Positions 1 to 10,417 of a stretch of 64,000 nt of DNA are shown here, piece after piece (position 1 is the stretch's first letter; each line of letters starts with the position of its first letter). Source of the stretch: Planctomycetota bacterium. GTDB lineage: Bacteria > Planctomycetota > J058 > JAJDCP01. A program made the position numbers and the translations under genes. The stretch spans positions 24,120-88,119 of the forward strand of contig JAJDCP010000105.1 of the NCBI GenBank assembly GCA_029260765.1, written 5' to 3'. The notes under the pieces are model-generated. The model was not told the origin of the DNA. It worked only from the letters and a program-made list of their open reading frames with translations, and did no database searches.

Positions 1-1113
1 AGCTCTTCTGCCTGCGCTGAGTATGTCTGCAGCAAGTATCTGCGCAAGATCCTGACAGAGCGCTTTGGCTGGAGCGGTTTCCTGCCGATGATCGAGGGCT
101 ACGCGAGAGAGCTGACAGCCACGCGCGCCGGGCAACCATTGCGGATTCTCTCTCTGGGCAGCGGCAACTGCGATATCGAAATGCAGTTGGCTGGCCTGAA
201 CGGACTCGATTGCCAGTTCGAATGTCTGGACATCAATCCCCACATGGCTGCGCGCGCAGCTGATCGAGCAGAATCGCTGGGCCAGAGCTCACGATTCGTA
301 TTTCGGACTCTGGACATCAACCGTCTGCAACTCGATAAGACCTACGACATCGTGCTGGCCAACCACTCTCTGCACCACCTTGTCGAGCTTGAGCATATCT
401 TCTCGCAAGTGCATGAGGCGATGCATCCAGGATCGTTCTTCCTTGTCAACGATATGATCGGCCGCAACGGTCACATGTTCTGGGACAGCACGCTAGACAT
501 GACGAACAGGCTCTGGAGCCTTTTGCCTCGAGGATTGAAGCACAACCGACAGACGATGATGTATACGCCGCTGCGCCATCAGTTCGATCAATCGGTCGCC
601 AACTTTGAAGGCGTCAGGGCGCAGGATATTCTGCCCGCTCTGGATCAGGTGTTCGTCTTCCGGGACTTTGCGCCCTTCTTCGCCCTGGTCAACCGTTTCT
701 TCGATCGTGACTTCGGACCGAATTATGACATGGACGATCCGCTGCAACGCGCCACCATCGACATGATCATCGAGCTCGACGAGTTCGTATGTCGTCAGAG
801 GCTGCTCAAGCCTACCCAGATGCTGGCCTGTCTGGTCCGGCGGGATGCACCGGTTCAGGAAAAACGCTGGCTGCATTTTGAGACTCCCGCACAGGTGACC
901 AATCTTGATGACCAGAAGCTGTTCGATGTGTTCGAGCCGCTCGCACCTGTGAATCTCGATGAACAACAGCCCTCTCTGGCGCGCCTGATGCTGCTGTTGC
1001 GGCTCACAGTGACCCACGCGCTGCTGCTGTTGCGTTCGCAGCCTGCCGGGCTCAAGCTGGTGCGTTGGTGCCGCCGTCGGCTGTTGGCGCTGAGGCAACA
1101 GTGGCTTCGCTGA
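1..1113 (+). CDS. SAM-dependent methyltransferase, 5'-truncated by the window edge
   Basis: The frame is open from base 1 and already coding before the first ATG at 88, so the true start lies outside the window. Motif I of class I methyltransferases is visible as LSLGSGNCDIE, the acidic ribose-binding residue follows in LDINP, and LANHSLHHL matches the usual post-II region. After the Rossmann core come about 180 residues of unassigned sequence ending in a Leu-rich, then Arg-rich tail (LMLLLRL...WCRRRLLALRQQ), which may be an amphipathic or membrane-associated helix. Substrate is unknown. The gene converges on the ABC export operon with about 50 bases between them. The methyltransferase fold is secure; specificity is not. 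Confidence 0.8.
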   Translation, partial: SSSACAEYVCSKYLRKILTERFGWSGFLPMIEGYARELTATRAGQPLRILSLGSGNCDIEMQLAGLNGLDCQFECLDINPHMAARAADRAESLGQSSRFVFRTLDINRLQLDKTYDIVLANHSLHHLVELEHIFSQVHEAMHPGSFFLVNDMIGRNGHMFWDSTLDMTNRLWSLLPRGLKHNRQTMMYTPLRHQFDQSVANFEGVRAQDILPALDQVFVFRDFAPFFALVNRFFDRDFGPNYDMDDPLQRATIDMIIELDEFVCRQRLLKPTQMLACLVRRDAPVQEKRWLHFETPAQVTNLDDQKLFDVFEPLAPVNLDEQQPSLARLMLLLRLTVTHALLLLRSQPAGLKLVRWCRRRLLALRQQWLR

Positions 1114-1166
1114 CCTGGTCCCAGAGATCATGCTGAGCCCTGACGCACGTGTGCAAGGCTGGGGGT

Positions 1167-2369
1167 TCAGCGCGGAACCACCGCGCTGCCGTCTTGCAAC
1201 GAATCTCCAGGATGCAGCACCACGCGTTCGCCAGGCTGCAGGCCCGAGAGTACCTCGGCCTCGTTGCCGTTGCTGTGACCGAGCTGTACTGGACGCAGCC
1301 GGGCGACGCCTGCATCGTAGACGAACACCGCCCAGGCGTCTCCGACCCGGAAGGCCGCCCCCAGAGGCAGCTTGACCACATCGTCGCCCTCCCAGATGAG
1401 GATGTGCGCTTCGACCCGGAAGGCATCTCCCAATGTGGGGCGGTCTTCGGCGGGGTCGAGCAGATCGACGATCACATTGACCCGCTGTTCCTCGACTCCC
1501 AGGGCTGAGACCTTGGTGAAAGCGGCAGGCTCGACCAGCCGCACACGGCCCAGCAGAGGTGCGCCGCCCCCCCATTGGACAAACTGCACCCGCGCACCGG
1601 GCAAGATCTTGACTGCGTCCCCCGACAGCACGTCGACCTCAACCTCGAGGTCTCGAGGGTCCCCGATTTCCAGCAAGGCGGTGCCGGCCGGAACCACAGT
1701 CGAGCTCTGATAGAAGATGCGCAACACCCGGCCATCGATGGGCGAGGGGATCCGTAGTCGGAAACCGGTGTCCCGGCCATCCGACTCCGGCAACGTGTGC
1801 ATCAGAGCCGCACGTGCGAGCTCCAGCTCGTAGCGTGCGATCTCTTGCGCGAACTCTGCGCTGCGCTCTTCCTCGCGGCGCAATTGGCACGCGAGCTCGG
1901 CGTTCTCGAGCTTCTGCCGGCTGATCTGCTCGTGGCCGGTCAGGCCCTGCAGCCTCTCCAACTCGGCCTCAGCGTTCTGCCGCGCCAGGATCGCGCCCTC
2001 CAGCTCGGGACCGGTGCGCAGCAGCTGTGCCTCTGCCGAGCGGCTCTGCGCTGCGGCCACGGCGAGCTCGCGCGCATTGAGCAGCGCCGGGTCGAGCGGC
2101 TCGAGGGTGGCCAGAGTCGAGCTGCTTGCGAACACGCTGTCGCCGGCCTTCAGGACGATGCGCAACAGGCGGCCGCTCAAGGGGGCTGAGACGGTGTAGC
2201 GCTCCCTGATGCGGGTCTTGCCGTCCTCTTCGACGGCGACAGCCAGGCGCCCGCGTGTGACCTCTCCGAGGTCGACCTGCTGGGGCTCGGGGATCAGCGC
2301 TACCGCCACCAGCCCTGCCACCACCAGGACTCCCAACAACCGCAGCGAGATCTTGGCCCACCTGCCCAT
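1167..2369 (-). CDS. HlyD-type periplasmic adaptor subunit of an ABC exporter
   Basis: 400 residues with one N-terminal membrane anchor (about 8-27), then a beta-barrel/lipoyl half containing the motif VSAPLSGRLLRIVLKAGDSV, a long Gln/Glu/Arg-rich coiled-coil hairpin (about 85-200), the second lipoyl half (IPSPIDGRVLRIF) and C-terminal barrel domains. This is the layout of MacA/HlyD membrane-fusion proteins, which link an inner-membrane transporter to an outer-membrane channel. It is the last gene of a three-gene operon and starts 2 bases after the permease stop. No outer-membrane TolC-like gene is nearby, so the channel must be encoded elsewhere. The cargo cannot be predicted. Confidence 0.88.
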   Translation of the reverse strand: MGRWAKISLRLLGVLVVAGLVAVALIPEPQQVDLGEVTRGRLAVAVEEDGKTRIRERYTVSAPLSGRLLRIVLKAGDSVFASSSTLATLEPLDPALLNARELAVAAAQSRSAEAQLLRTGPELEGAILARQNAEAELERLQGLTGHEQISRQKLENAELACQLRREEERSAEFAQEIARYELELARAALMHTLPESDGRDTGFRLRIPSPIDGRVLRIFYQSSTVVPAGTALLEIGDPRDLEVEVDVLSGDAVKILPGARVQFVQWGGGAPLLGRVRLVEPAAFTKVSALGVEEQRVNVIVDLLDPAEDRPTLGDAFRVEAHILIWEGDDVVKLPLGAAFRVGDAWAVFVYDAGVARLRPVQLGHSNGNEAEVLSGLQPGERVVLHPGDSLQDGSAVVPR

Positions 2370-2371
2370 GG

Positions 2372-4729
2372 CTACTCCTTCGTCTTCAGCACAGCGATCA
2401 AGTCCAGACGTCCGATTCGGCGCCGCACAAGCCAGCTAGAGGCCAACGAGCCCAGTCCGACAACAAGCGCAGCGAAAGCATAGGTCGCGCGGGAGACCAC
2501 CAACGGGATGCGGTAGATCTCGGTGTCCAGGCCCAGACTGACCCCCCAGGCGAACAAGGTCCCGAGCGCCCAGCCGAGCGGGATGGCCAGCGCCGTCAAC
2601 AGCAGCAGCTCGCCAGCGATGATCGCCGAGACCTCGGCCTGCGTGAAACCGATCACCCGCAGGGTCGCCAGCTCACGACTGCGCTCTGCCAGCGAGATCC
2701 GAGCGGTGTTGTACACCACACCGAGCGCGATGATCAACGCGAAGCCCAGGTTGAAAGACTGCATCACCGTCAGGTTCTCCGCGATCGTTTTCTTGAAGCT
2801 CTGCCAGGCCGCGCGCTTGAAGCCCACGCTGGCGACGGCGGGCAGCTCGCGCAGCCTTCGATTGAGGGCAGACTGGGCTTGCGGGTCGACGCTCAGGAAA
2901 GCGCCCGAGATCAACGGGGCCTCCGCCATCAAGCGCGACAAGGCCTTGCGTTCCATGTACGCGTTCGTCCCGCCATACTCGGTGATCAGGCCGCTGACGG
3001 GGATCTCGACCACCCGTCGCTCCCCTTCGAGGACCTCGCAACGCAGCACGTCGCCGCTGCCGACCTCCAAGAGCTCGGCCAGCTTCGACGACAAGAGCAG
3101 GCCTTCAGAGGCGACGGCGACCGGCTGCTCGTGGGTGTCGATCAGGCGGAACAGGCGCGCGTCGCGCTCGAGACCCATGATGCCCACACGGCGCGAGCGA
3201 GGGCCGGCCCGCAGGCGTGTCGGCAAGGCGCGGAAACCTTCGCAGCGCCGCACTCCTGGCAACTGTGCAAGCTCATGCAAGGCCGTCTGTGGCACCGGCT
3301 CAAAGAAGGTCACGCTCATATCGTGGCGCTGGGCGAGCTCGAACTGGAAACGCATGATGAAATCGAGTGAGTCGAGCATGAAGTTGCCGAGTATGACGAC
3401 TGCCACGCCGGTGGCGATGCCCAGGCAGGACAGCAGAGAACGCAGGGGGCGCCGCTCGAGCTGGCGCAGGATCATGCGGAACACATTCGGCAGCAGGCGT
3501 CCCAGGCCCATCCGCTCAATCAACGTCGGTCGGTAGCGCCGCGGCGGCTCGGGCCGCATCGCCTCCGCCGGCGGCAGCGACACGGCGAGAAAAACCGAAC
3601 GCAGGGTGCCGAGCACGCCTGCCAGCGAGCTGACCACCACGGCTACCAACGGAATCCAGGGCCGTACCCGGTAGCCCAGCACGGGGAAGCGGTAGAACTG
3701 CGTGTACATGCTGGTCAGGTTGCGCCCCAGCCAGATGCCCACCAGACAGCCGATCCCGGCGCCGATGACCACGATGGCCAGCACCAGCTTCAGGTAGTGG
3801 CGGCCGATCTCGCCGCGCGTGTAGCCGAACGCCTTCAGCGCCGCGATCTGTTCGCGCTGCGTGGTGATCAGCCGGGACATCACCACATTGAGCAAGAAAC
3901 CCGCCACACACAGAAAGATGATCGGAGTGATCAGCCCCATGCCGCGCAGCTGACGGATCTCATCGGAGATGTAACTGTGTGACAGGTGCCGCTTGCGGGC
4001 GTAGGCGCCGACTGCCCCGTATTCTCCTGTCAGGCCGTCGAGCCGGCGGATCACCTCGTCCGGCTGCGCGCCTCGCAGCAGTTGCAGGCTGACGTCGTTG
4101 AAGGCTCCTTCCATGTCCATGGCGGCGGCAAGCTCGGCTTCAGGCAACCAGAAGACGCCGAAGCGCTTGTCGTCCGGCACCAGCTCGGTGCCTCGCATCT
4201 GGATGAGGTACTCGGGCGACAGCACTACGCCGCTGAGCTGGAGGCGTTGGTGGCGTCCATTGATGGTGGCGGTGACCGCGTCTCCTGGACCGAGGCCATG
4301 GGCGTCGGCGAACGGCTCGCTGACCACGGCCTCGCTCCGACCGGGCTCGGGGAGCCGCCCGCGCCGGACATAGAGACGGTTGAGCCGGGAGCCTTGCGCA
4401 GGCAAGGAGAGCAGTCGGCCGACCGCCGGTTCCTCCATCCCTTCGACACCGACGGTGACCTCGCTGAGGATGCGGGTCTGCACCTGGGCGACGCCGGGAA
4501 TCGTGGCCAGACGTTGCTCGAGCAGGCGCGGCGCACGCTTGAGCTGCCCGAAGACGTGGGCGAAGCGGTAGCGCTCATAGTAGGTCGCCAGCGAGCCGCG
4601 CAGCGAGTCGAGGGTGGTCAGGGACATCACGAACGTCGCCGCCCCGCAGGCGATCACCAGGCAGATGGCGATGAGCTGGCTACGCAACCGCCAGAGCTCG
4701 CGCCAGACCTTCGTGTCCAGGGCAGCCAT
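2372..4729 (-). CDS. ABC transporter permease with two FtsX domains
   Basis: 785 residues. There is one N-terminal membrane helix (about 17-38), a large periplasmic MacB-PCD-like domain, three helices around 265-385 (first FtsX domain), another helix near 430-450, a second periplasmic domain and a terminal three-helix FtsX domain. This duplicated arrangement is typical of long permeases of the LolC/MacB superfamily, which act by mechanotransmission rather than as a classic channel. It sits between the ATPase (2-base gap upstream) and the adaptor (2-base gap downstream), so the three are surely co-translated. Substrate is unknown; lipoprotein, peptide or lipid export are all possible. Confidence 0.88.
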   Translation of the reverse strand: MAALDTKVWRELWRLRSQLIAICLVIACGAATFVMSLTTLDSLRGSLATYYERYRFAHVFGQLKRAPRLLEQRLATIPGVAQVQTRILSEVTVGVEGMEEPAVGRLLSLPAQGSRLNRLYVRRGRLPEPGRSEAVVSEPFADAHGLGPGDAVTATINGRHQRLQLSGVVLSPEYLIQMRGTELVPDDKRFGVFWLPEAELAAAMDMEGAFNDVSLQLLRGAQPDEVIRRLDGLTGEYGAVGAYARKRHLSHSYISDEIRQLRGMGLITPIIFLCVAGFLLNVVMSRLITTQREQIAALKAFGYTRGEIGRHYLKLVLAIVVIGAGIGCLVGIWLGRNLTSMYTQFYRFPVLGYRVRPWIPLVAVVVSSLAGVLGTLRSVFLAVSLPPAEAMRPEPPRRYRPTLIERMGLGRLLPNVFRMILRQLERRPLRSLLSCLGIATGVAVVILGNFMLDSLDFIMRFQFELAQRHDMSVTFFEPVPQTALHELAQLPGVRRCEGFRALPTRLRAGPRSRRVGIMGLERDARLFRLIDTHEQPVAVASEGLLLSSKLAELLEVGSGDVLRCEVLEGERRVVEIPVSGLITEYGGTNAYMERKALSRLMAEAPLISGAFLSVDPQAQSALNRRLRELPAVASVGFKRAAWQSFKKTIAENLTVMQSFNLGFALIIALGVVYNTARISLAERSRELATLRVIGFTQAEVSAIIAGELLLLTALAIPLGWALGTLFAWGVSLGLDTEIYRIPLVVSRATYAFAALVVGLGSLASSWLVRRRIGRLDLIAVLKTKE

Positions 4730-4731
4730 CG

Positions 4732-5451
<720 letters not shown>

Positions 5452-5560
5452 CACGACCTCCAGTCGGTACAGTAGCAGACCGCCGATCGCATTGGCAGAT
5501 TGCTTTTGCTGGGCGGGACTATACTTTCAGAGGGGCACGCGCAACAAAGGGGGGACCGCA

Positions 5561-6874
5561 GTGGAAGAACTGCTACAACGTATGGCTCGTAGAGAGGCAA
5601 CCGTCGGTGTGATCGGGTTGGGCTACGTGGGCCTGCCTGTCGTCCAGGCGCTTGCGGGAGCCGGTTTCTCCGTCCTGGGTTTCGACGTCGATGCAGCCAA
5701 GATCGCCTGCCTGCAGCGTGGCGAGAGCTACATCTCCCACATCCCCGCCGAACGGCTGCTCGCCTACCAGCGCGACGGCCGGGTGGACTTCAGCTCCGAC
5801 TACTCGCGGACCGCCGCTGCCGATGCGCTGATCATCTGCGTGCCGACTCCGCTCAACGATGCGCGCGACCCCGACCTGTCGGCAGTGGAAAGTACGGCTG
5901 GCAGCGTGGCAGAGCATCTGCGCTCCGGCCAGTTGATCGTCCTGCAGAGCACAACCTACCCGGGCACCACCGACGAGATCGTGCGGCCCATCCTGGAGAG
6001 CTCGGGTCTGGTCTGTGGGAAGGACTTCTTCCTGGCGTACTCGCCCGAGCGTGAGGACCCTGGCCGGCGGGATTTCGACCTGCGCACCACCCCCAAGATC
6101 GTCGGCGGTGTCGATGCGGCCAGCGGCCAGGTCGCGGTCGCGCTCTTCGAGCACCTCGTCGAGACGGTGGTTCCGGTCAGCTCAGCCCGGGTGGCAGAAG
6201 CGGCCAAGATCCTGGAGAACATGTACCGTGCGGTCAATATTGCCATGGTCAACGAGCTGAAGATGCTGTTCGACCGCATGGACGTGGACATCTGGGAGGT
6301 CATCGAAGCCGCCAAGACCAAGCCATTTGGCTACCAGCCGTTCTATCCAGGGCCGGGGCTGGGCGGCCACTGCATCCCCATCGATCCGTTCTACCTCTCA
6401 TGGAAGGCACGCGAGTACGGCTTCACCACACGCTTTATCGAGCTGGCTGGAGAGATCAACCGCGACATGCCGCATTATGTGCTGCGGAAAATCCAGGCGG
6501 GGCTGAACGCGCGCCGCAAGCCGCTGAACGGCTCGCGGGTCCTGGTGCTGGGCGTGGCCTACAAGAAGAATGTCGGGGACTTCCGCGAGAGTCCGGCGAT
6601 CTTGCTGGTGCAGGAGCTGCTCAGCTACGGTGCCCAGGTCAGCTACCACGATCCGCATGTCGCGCTTTTTGACTCGCGCCGCTACGGGATCTCGTTGCGT
6701 TCGCAGGAGCTGAGCGCGGCGATGTTGGCGGAGCAGGACTGTGTCTGCTTGCTGACCGACCACAAGGCCTTCGACCTCGAGGCGATCGTCGAGGCTGCGT
6801 CGTTTGTCGTCGACACGCGCAACGCCTGCGCGAGCCTGCCTGCGCGGCTGCGGGAGAAGGTGGTGCAGGCCTGA
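5561..6874 (+). CDS. Nucleotide-sugar dehydrogenase (UDP-GlcNAc/UDP-Glc 6-dehydrogenase family, WbpA-like)
   Basis: 437 residues from the GTG at 5561, which has a purine-rich AAGGGGGGA just upstream; an ATG at 5582 is the alternative. The NAD-binding motif is GLGYVGLP (19-26), and the catalytic Cys is C271 in GGHCIPIDPFYL, the form found in WbpA/TviB-type UDP-HexNAc dehydrogenases. The family oxidises C6 of a UDP-sugar in two NAD-dependent steps to a uronic acid used for capsule, exopolysaccharide or O-antigen. The length matches the family. It is isolated, with no glycan cluster around it except glgC, and converges on glgC with a 15-base gap. UDP-GlcNAc is favoured over UDP-Glc by the active-site motif, but the substrate is inferred. 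Confidence 0.9.
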   Translation: MEELLQRMARREATVGVIGLGYVGLPVVQALAGAGFSVLGFDVDAAKIACLQRGESYISHIPAERLLAYQRDGRVDFSSDYSRTAAADALIICVPTPLNDARDPDLSAVESTAGSVAEHLRSGQLIVLQSTTYPGTTDEIVRPILESSGLVCGKDFFLAYSPEREDPGRRDFDLRTTPKIVGGVDAASGQVAVALFEHLVETVVPVSSARVAEAAKILENMYRAVNIAMVNELKMLFDRMDVDIWEVIEAAKTKPFGYQPFYPGPGLGGHCIPIDPFYLSWKAREYGFTTRFIELAGEINRDMPHYVLRKIQAGLNARRKPLNGSRVLVLGVAYKKNVGDFRESPAILLVQELLSYGAQVSYHDPHVALFDSRRYGISLRSQELSAAMLAEQDCVCLLTDHKAFDLEAIVEAASFVVDTRNACASLPARLREKVVQA

Positions 6875-6889
6875 GGGTCGGCCCCTCGT

Positions 6890-8281
6890 TCAGCCCGGAC
6901 CGAACTTGCGGTAGCGCGGGCCGGCGGACATGTGGCTGTGCCGGTCGCGCAGCAGGATCTCGTAGCGTCCTTCGAAGGCCCTCATGGTGTCGCCCGTGCC
7001 CGGGTCATTGAGGAGCAGCTCCGCCATATCCTGGGTCAGCCTGATCGGCCCCTTTGCGGGCACGACCGTGCCCTTGGGCAGGACGACGACTCCCGACTCG
7101 GTGATGAAGGGGAAGCGCTCGCGGTCCGCCGCCGCGTCCTCACCGATGACCACGCCCTTCTCGACGTTGCAGTTCTTGTCGAGCAGAACCTTCGTCAGTC
7201 GCGCCCCAGTGCCGATGTTGCAGCCAGAGAGCAGCAGAGAGTCGTGGGTCACACTCTCGGCGTGCACGAAACAATCGTAGCCCAGCAACACGCGGCGCAG
7301 CACGGCGCTGGAGACGATCGATCCCTCGCAGATCAGCGTGTCGAACACTTCGGCGTGGCCCAGAGTGCCATATCGGACAAAGCGCGCAGGGGGGTAGTGG
7401 CGTTGCGCCGTGCGGATACGCCAGTGATGGTTGTAGAGGTTCAACGCCGGCATCTGGCTGCGGATGTCCATATTGGCCAGAAAGTACGAGTCGATGGTGC
7501 CGACGTCCTGCCAATACGGTGCAGCGTCTACGGGCTCGCCGCGTATCTTGTTGGTGCGGAAGTCATAGGCGTAGATCGCGGCACCCTGTTCGACGAGGTG
7601 CGGCACGATGTCCCTGCCGAAGTCGTAGCTGGTGTCCGTGCAGTCTTTGACGACCCAGCGCGCCTGCTGTTCCAGAACTTCCGAGCGGAAGATGTAGTTG
7701 CCCATGCTGACCAGGCAGGTCTCGGGCTGGCCGGGGATGGGAGTCGGGTTGTCTGGCTTCTCTTGAAAGCCGATGATGCGCCAGTTCTCGTCGACCTGGA
7801 TCACGCCGAAACGGTTCGCCTCAGCGCGTGCGACCGGGAAAGCGGCGACGGTCAGGTCGGCTCTCAGGTCGTTGTGGTAGGCTTCCATCTGCGCGACATC
7901 AAATTTGTAGATGTGGTCTCCGCCGAACACCGCCACATTCTCAGCCTCAGCCTCAGCGAGCAGGTTGAGGTTCTGGAAAACGGCATCGGCCGTGCCCCGA
8001 TACCAATAGCTGCCCGTCCGCATCTGCGCGGGCGTGACCTCAAGGAACATGCCCGAAGCAGCCGACCAGTTGCGTGTCATATGGCGGATCAGGCTGTGCG
8101 CCATGTACTGCGTGAGGACAAAGATGCGCCGGTAACCGGAGTTGAGGAAGTTGCTCAGGACGAAGTCGATGATGCGGTAGCGCCCACCAAAGGGCACGCC
8201 CGGCTTGGCCCGGTGGGTGGTCAGCGGCCCCAACCGCGAACCCTTGCCTCCGGCGAGAATCATGACCGGCGTGTTGTTCAT
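6890..8281 (-). CDS. glgC: Glucose-1-phosphate adenylyltransferase
   Basis: 463 residues. The N-terminal nucleotidyltransferase signature is AGGKGSRLGPLTTHRAKPG followed by PFGGRYRIIDFVLSN, which is diagnostic of GlgC. The substrate loop is visible in GFQEKPDNP and the C-terminal left-handed beta-helix in the YGTLGHAEVFDTLICEGS region. It makes ADP-glucose from glucose-1-phosphate and ATP, the committed step of glycogen synthesis. It is slightly longer than the usual 410-430 residues because of a C-terminal tail. No glgA or glgB is in the window, so the gene is unlinked. It converges on the nucleotide-sugar dehydrogenase; a small GAGGG/CCCTC hairpin in the gap could serve both. Confidence 0.95.
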   Translation of the reverse strand: MNNTPVMILAGGKGSRLGPLTTHRAKPGVPFGGRYRIIDFVLSNFLNSGYRRIFVLTQYMAHSLIRHMTRNWSAASGMFLEVTPAQMRTGSYWYRGTADAVFQNLNLLAEAEAENVAVFGGDHIYKFDVAQMEAYHNDLRADLTVAAFPVARAEANRFGVIQVDENWRIIGFQEKPDNPTPIPGQPETCLVSMGNYIFRSEVLEQQARWVVKDCTDTSYDFGRDIVPHLVEQGAAIYAYDFRTNKIRGEPVDAAPYWQDVGTIDSYFLANMDIRSQMPALNLYNHHWRIRTAQRHYPPARFVRYGTLGHAEVFDTLICEGSIVSSAVLRRVLLGYDCFVHAESVTHDSLLLSGCNIGTGARLTKVLLDKNCNVEKGVVIGEDAAADRERFPFITESGVVVLPKGTVVPAKGPIRLTQDMAELLLNDPGTGDTMRAFEGRYEILLRDRHSHMSAGPRYRKFGPG

Positions 8282-8740
8282 GGCAGCCTCGATGCGCTCT
8301 GGTTGCTGGCCGTCTCACGGAGACTATAGGCACCTGAGCCGACCCTGACAAATGGAATCAAATTTCCTCTACTCCCAGGGGCCCCGTCGCAATTCCTTGC
8401 CGTACAAAACCTTCGATGCATTGATGCGCCATAGTGCATCGGATGGGAGACCGAAAGCGCTGCACCAACCGGGGACAGCTCCGCGACTCATAGTCTCCTC
8501 GCGCCCGCTGAGGAGTAGAAACCTCTGGCAAAACGTGTGCCGAGGGCGAGGGGCCCACCTGACGGGTGCGTCGGCCAGCTGAACCACGCGAGCGGAACCC
8601 AGGCGGTCGCGCAGGTTACCGTCCGGTAGCGGATGGGCGCGCGGTTCCAGGGCTCGCTACAGGTTGTCCCTCAGCCCGTCCGCTTCGATGTTGGAGGAGC
8701 CTCGGCACAATTGGTGCCGGGCGGCGAGGGCACTCCCGCC
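8282..8740. other. Intergenic region without a recognised gene
   Basis: This 459-base stretch separates the glgC start from the end of the HEAT-repeat gene and must hold the glgC promoter. The part next to glgC (about 8340-8420) is relatively AT-rich. On the minus strand a 40-codon frame (8369-8491) has a GAGGAG a few bases before its ATG, but its sequence resembles nothing I know and it is too short to call. No tRNA, RNase P, SRP or riboswitch consensus was recognised on either strand. Confidence 0.4.
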
Positions 8741-10417
8741 TCAGCGCTGACCAGGCTCGCTGCGTCCGTCGAGGAGCACGAGCGCGCGCTCGGCACTGCG
8801 TCGTACTTCCGGGTCCGGATCGTTCTGAGCTGCCTGGTACAGGGCCTGTCGGTCGGAGGCCCAGCCCATCTCGCCCAACGCCCAGGCTGCGGCGTTGCGG
8901 ACATCTGCGGAGATACTGGACAGCCCTTCGCGCACCAGCGCATGGCTGCGTGTCCGTTGCGCGCCGACGCTCGCGAGTGCGACCTGGGCGGCCCGCGACA
9001 GGCCGTCGTCATTCCCCAGAAAGACCTGCGCAGCCAGCCCGTCAAGCCAGAAGCGCAGCTCCGGGTCGGCTTCCGCCCGCTCGGAAGCGAGCAGCGGTGC
9101 TACCGGCCAGCCGAGCTCGCGCAGCCGCTTGAGCGGGGCATCCCGCTCGCCGGGAAGCGACTCGGCCAGTCTCGCCAGTAAGGCCTCTGCCTCGAGGCGC
9201 CGGAAGGGCTCGAGCAGACCCCGTCGCTCGGCCAACAACGTTGCCGCGAAGCCTGCGTCGTAGTCGAGAAACAACTCGAGCACCGGCAGGCAGGCCTCGG
9301 CAGCGGGCCCCAAGGCCGCCACCGCCCAGAGTGCTTGCAGGCGATGCGCAGGGTCGTCGGCGACGAGCAGCTCTGTCAGTTGGGTCACTCCGGAGGCATC
9401 GCGTCCGATCTCCCACAGGGCCCAGGCCGCGGCCAGCCGCACCTCGGGCTGCTGCGCCGCGAGCAGCGGCCGCAACCCGGCCAGCGCCTGCGCCCCCATC
9501 TGGCTGGCAGGGCTGCCCGGTGCCTTGGGAATGCGTGGCTGCAGCACACGGCTGATCGGCTCGGGCAGTCCCTCGGGGGGGGACGGCCGCGAACGCGCCA
9601 GGGCGAAAGCGCAGGCAGCACTCAAGGCGGGATCGGCCGCCTGCAAGGCTGCGATCAGCCACTCGTCCGCCAGCGGCGCACCTCCACCGGCAAGCAGCGC
9701 TTCGACCGCGGCCACCCGGTGCGCCGAGCCGGGTAGCCGGTCTTCCCGCAGCAGCTCGACAAGCGTGGCGCAGACTTCATTGCCGAGCAGATAGGCGCCC
9801 TCCCGCAAAAGCAGCAGCGCCTCCAGCCGGATCTCAGCGGAGGCATCGCTTGCGCTGATCGCGCACAGCGCCGGAACGCAAGCGCCTCCCCAGCGGAAGA
9901 AGCGAAGGATCTGGCGGGCCTGCACGTGCCAGGGCGAGTCGATAGAGAGCGCGACCAGGTGCTCCACCACCGGAACGGGCGGCTCGATATCAAAGCCCAG
10001 GCTGCCCCGGAAGCGGGTAGGCAGGTCCGCATCCCCAGGTGTGCCGCAGACCGTGAGATCGAGCTCGATGCTCACCCAGTGGTCGCGCCCAGAAGCAAAG
10101 CTGAATTGCGCTTCGAGCACGCCAGCACCCAGCCCTTCGAGCAGGCGGAGCGAACCCTTCTCGTCGAGTGTCCCTTCGTAGGCGAGCACCGCCGCCGCCG
10201 TCGCGCGCACCGCCAGCTCCGCATCGTCGAGGGCGGCGAGCAAGGCGGGCCGAGCTACCGCCAGGGCGTCGAGTTGCAGCAGCTCCAGGCAGGCGCGGCG
10301 GCGAGCCGCTAGCGCCCCATGCTGCAAGGCGTCGAGCTGCTCGTCGATGCGCAATTGCTGCGCGTGCAGCGGCGCGAGCAGCGCGAGCAGCCAAAGCCAT
10401 CGGCGCAGGCCGCTCAT
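8741..10417 (-). CDS. Secreted HEAT-repeat protein
   Basis: 558 residues. A signal peptide (RRWLWLLALLAPLHAQ) is followed by many Ala/Leu-rich helical hairpins of HEAT type, for example ADPALSAACAFALARS, QPEVRLAAAWALWEIG and SADVRNAAAWALGEMG. No catalytic motif is visible, so a binding or scaffolding role outside the cytoplasm is the reasonable guess. The start at 10417 is fixed by an ATGA overlap with the upstream lipoprotein stop and leaves the signal peptide at the very N-terminus. It is the last gene of the rsgA/SpoIIE operon. Such HEAT proteins are abundant in planctomycete-like genomes, usually without known function. Confidence 0.8.
   Translation of the reverse strand: MSGLRRWLWLLALLAPLHAQQLRIDEQLDALQHGALAARRRACLELLQLDALAVARPALLAALDDAELAVRATAAAVLAYEGTLDEKGSLRLLEGLGAGVLEAQFSFASGRDHWVSIELDLTVCGTPGDADLPTRFRGSLGFDIEPPVPVVEHLVALSIDSPWHVQARQILRFFRWGGACVPALCAISASDASAEIRLEALLLLREGAYLLGNEVCATLVELLREDRLPGSAHRVAAVEALLAGGGAPLADEWLIAALQAADPALSAACAFALARSRPSPPEGLPEPISRVLQPRIPKAPGSPASQMGAQALAGLRPLLAAQQPEVRLAAAWALWEIGRDASGVTQLTELLVADDPAHRLQALWAVAALGPAAEACLPVLELFLDYDAGFAATLLAERRGLLEPFRRLEAEALLARLAESLPGERDAPLKRLRELGWPVAPLLASERAEADPELRFWLDGLAAQVFLGNDDGLSRAAQVALASVGAQRTRSHALVREGLSSISADVRNAAAWALGEMGWASDRQALYQAAQNDPDPEVRRSAERALVLLDGRSEPGQR

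Noticed and set aside
6875..6889. Intrinsic terminator between the nucleotide-sugar dehydrogenase and glgC
   Set aside because: A short GAGGG/CCCTC stem exists but no T-run follows on either strand.
6932..8329. Long open frame on the strand opposite glgC
   Set aside because: It is the shadow of a high-GC gene. Its product has no known domain, while the minus-strand frame is a textbook GlgC.
8369..8491. 40-codon small protein upstream of the HEAT gene end
   Set aside because: A ribosome-like site is present, but the product resembles nothing and is too short to trust without conservation.
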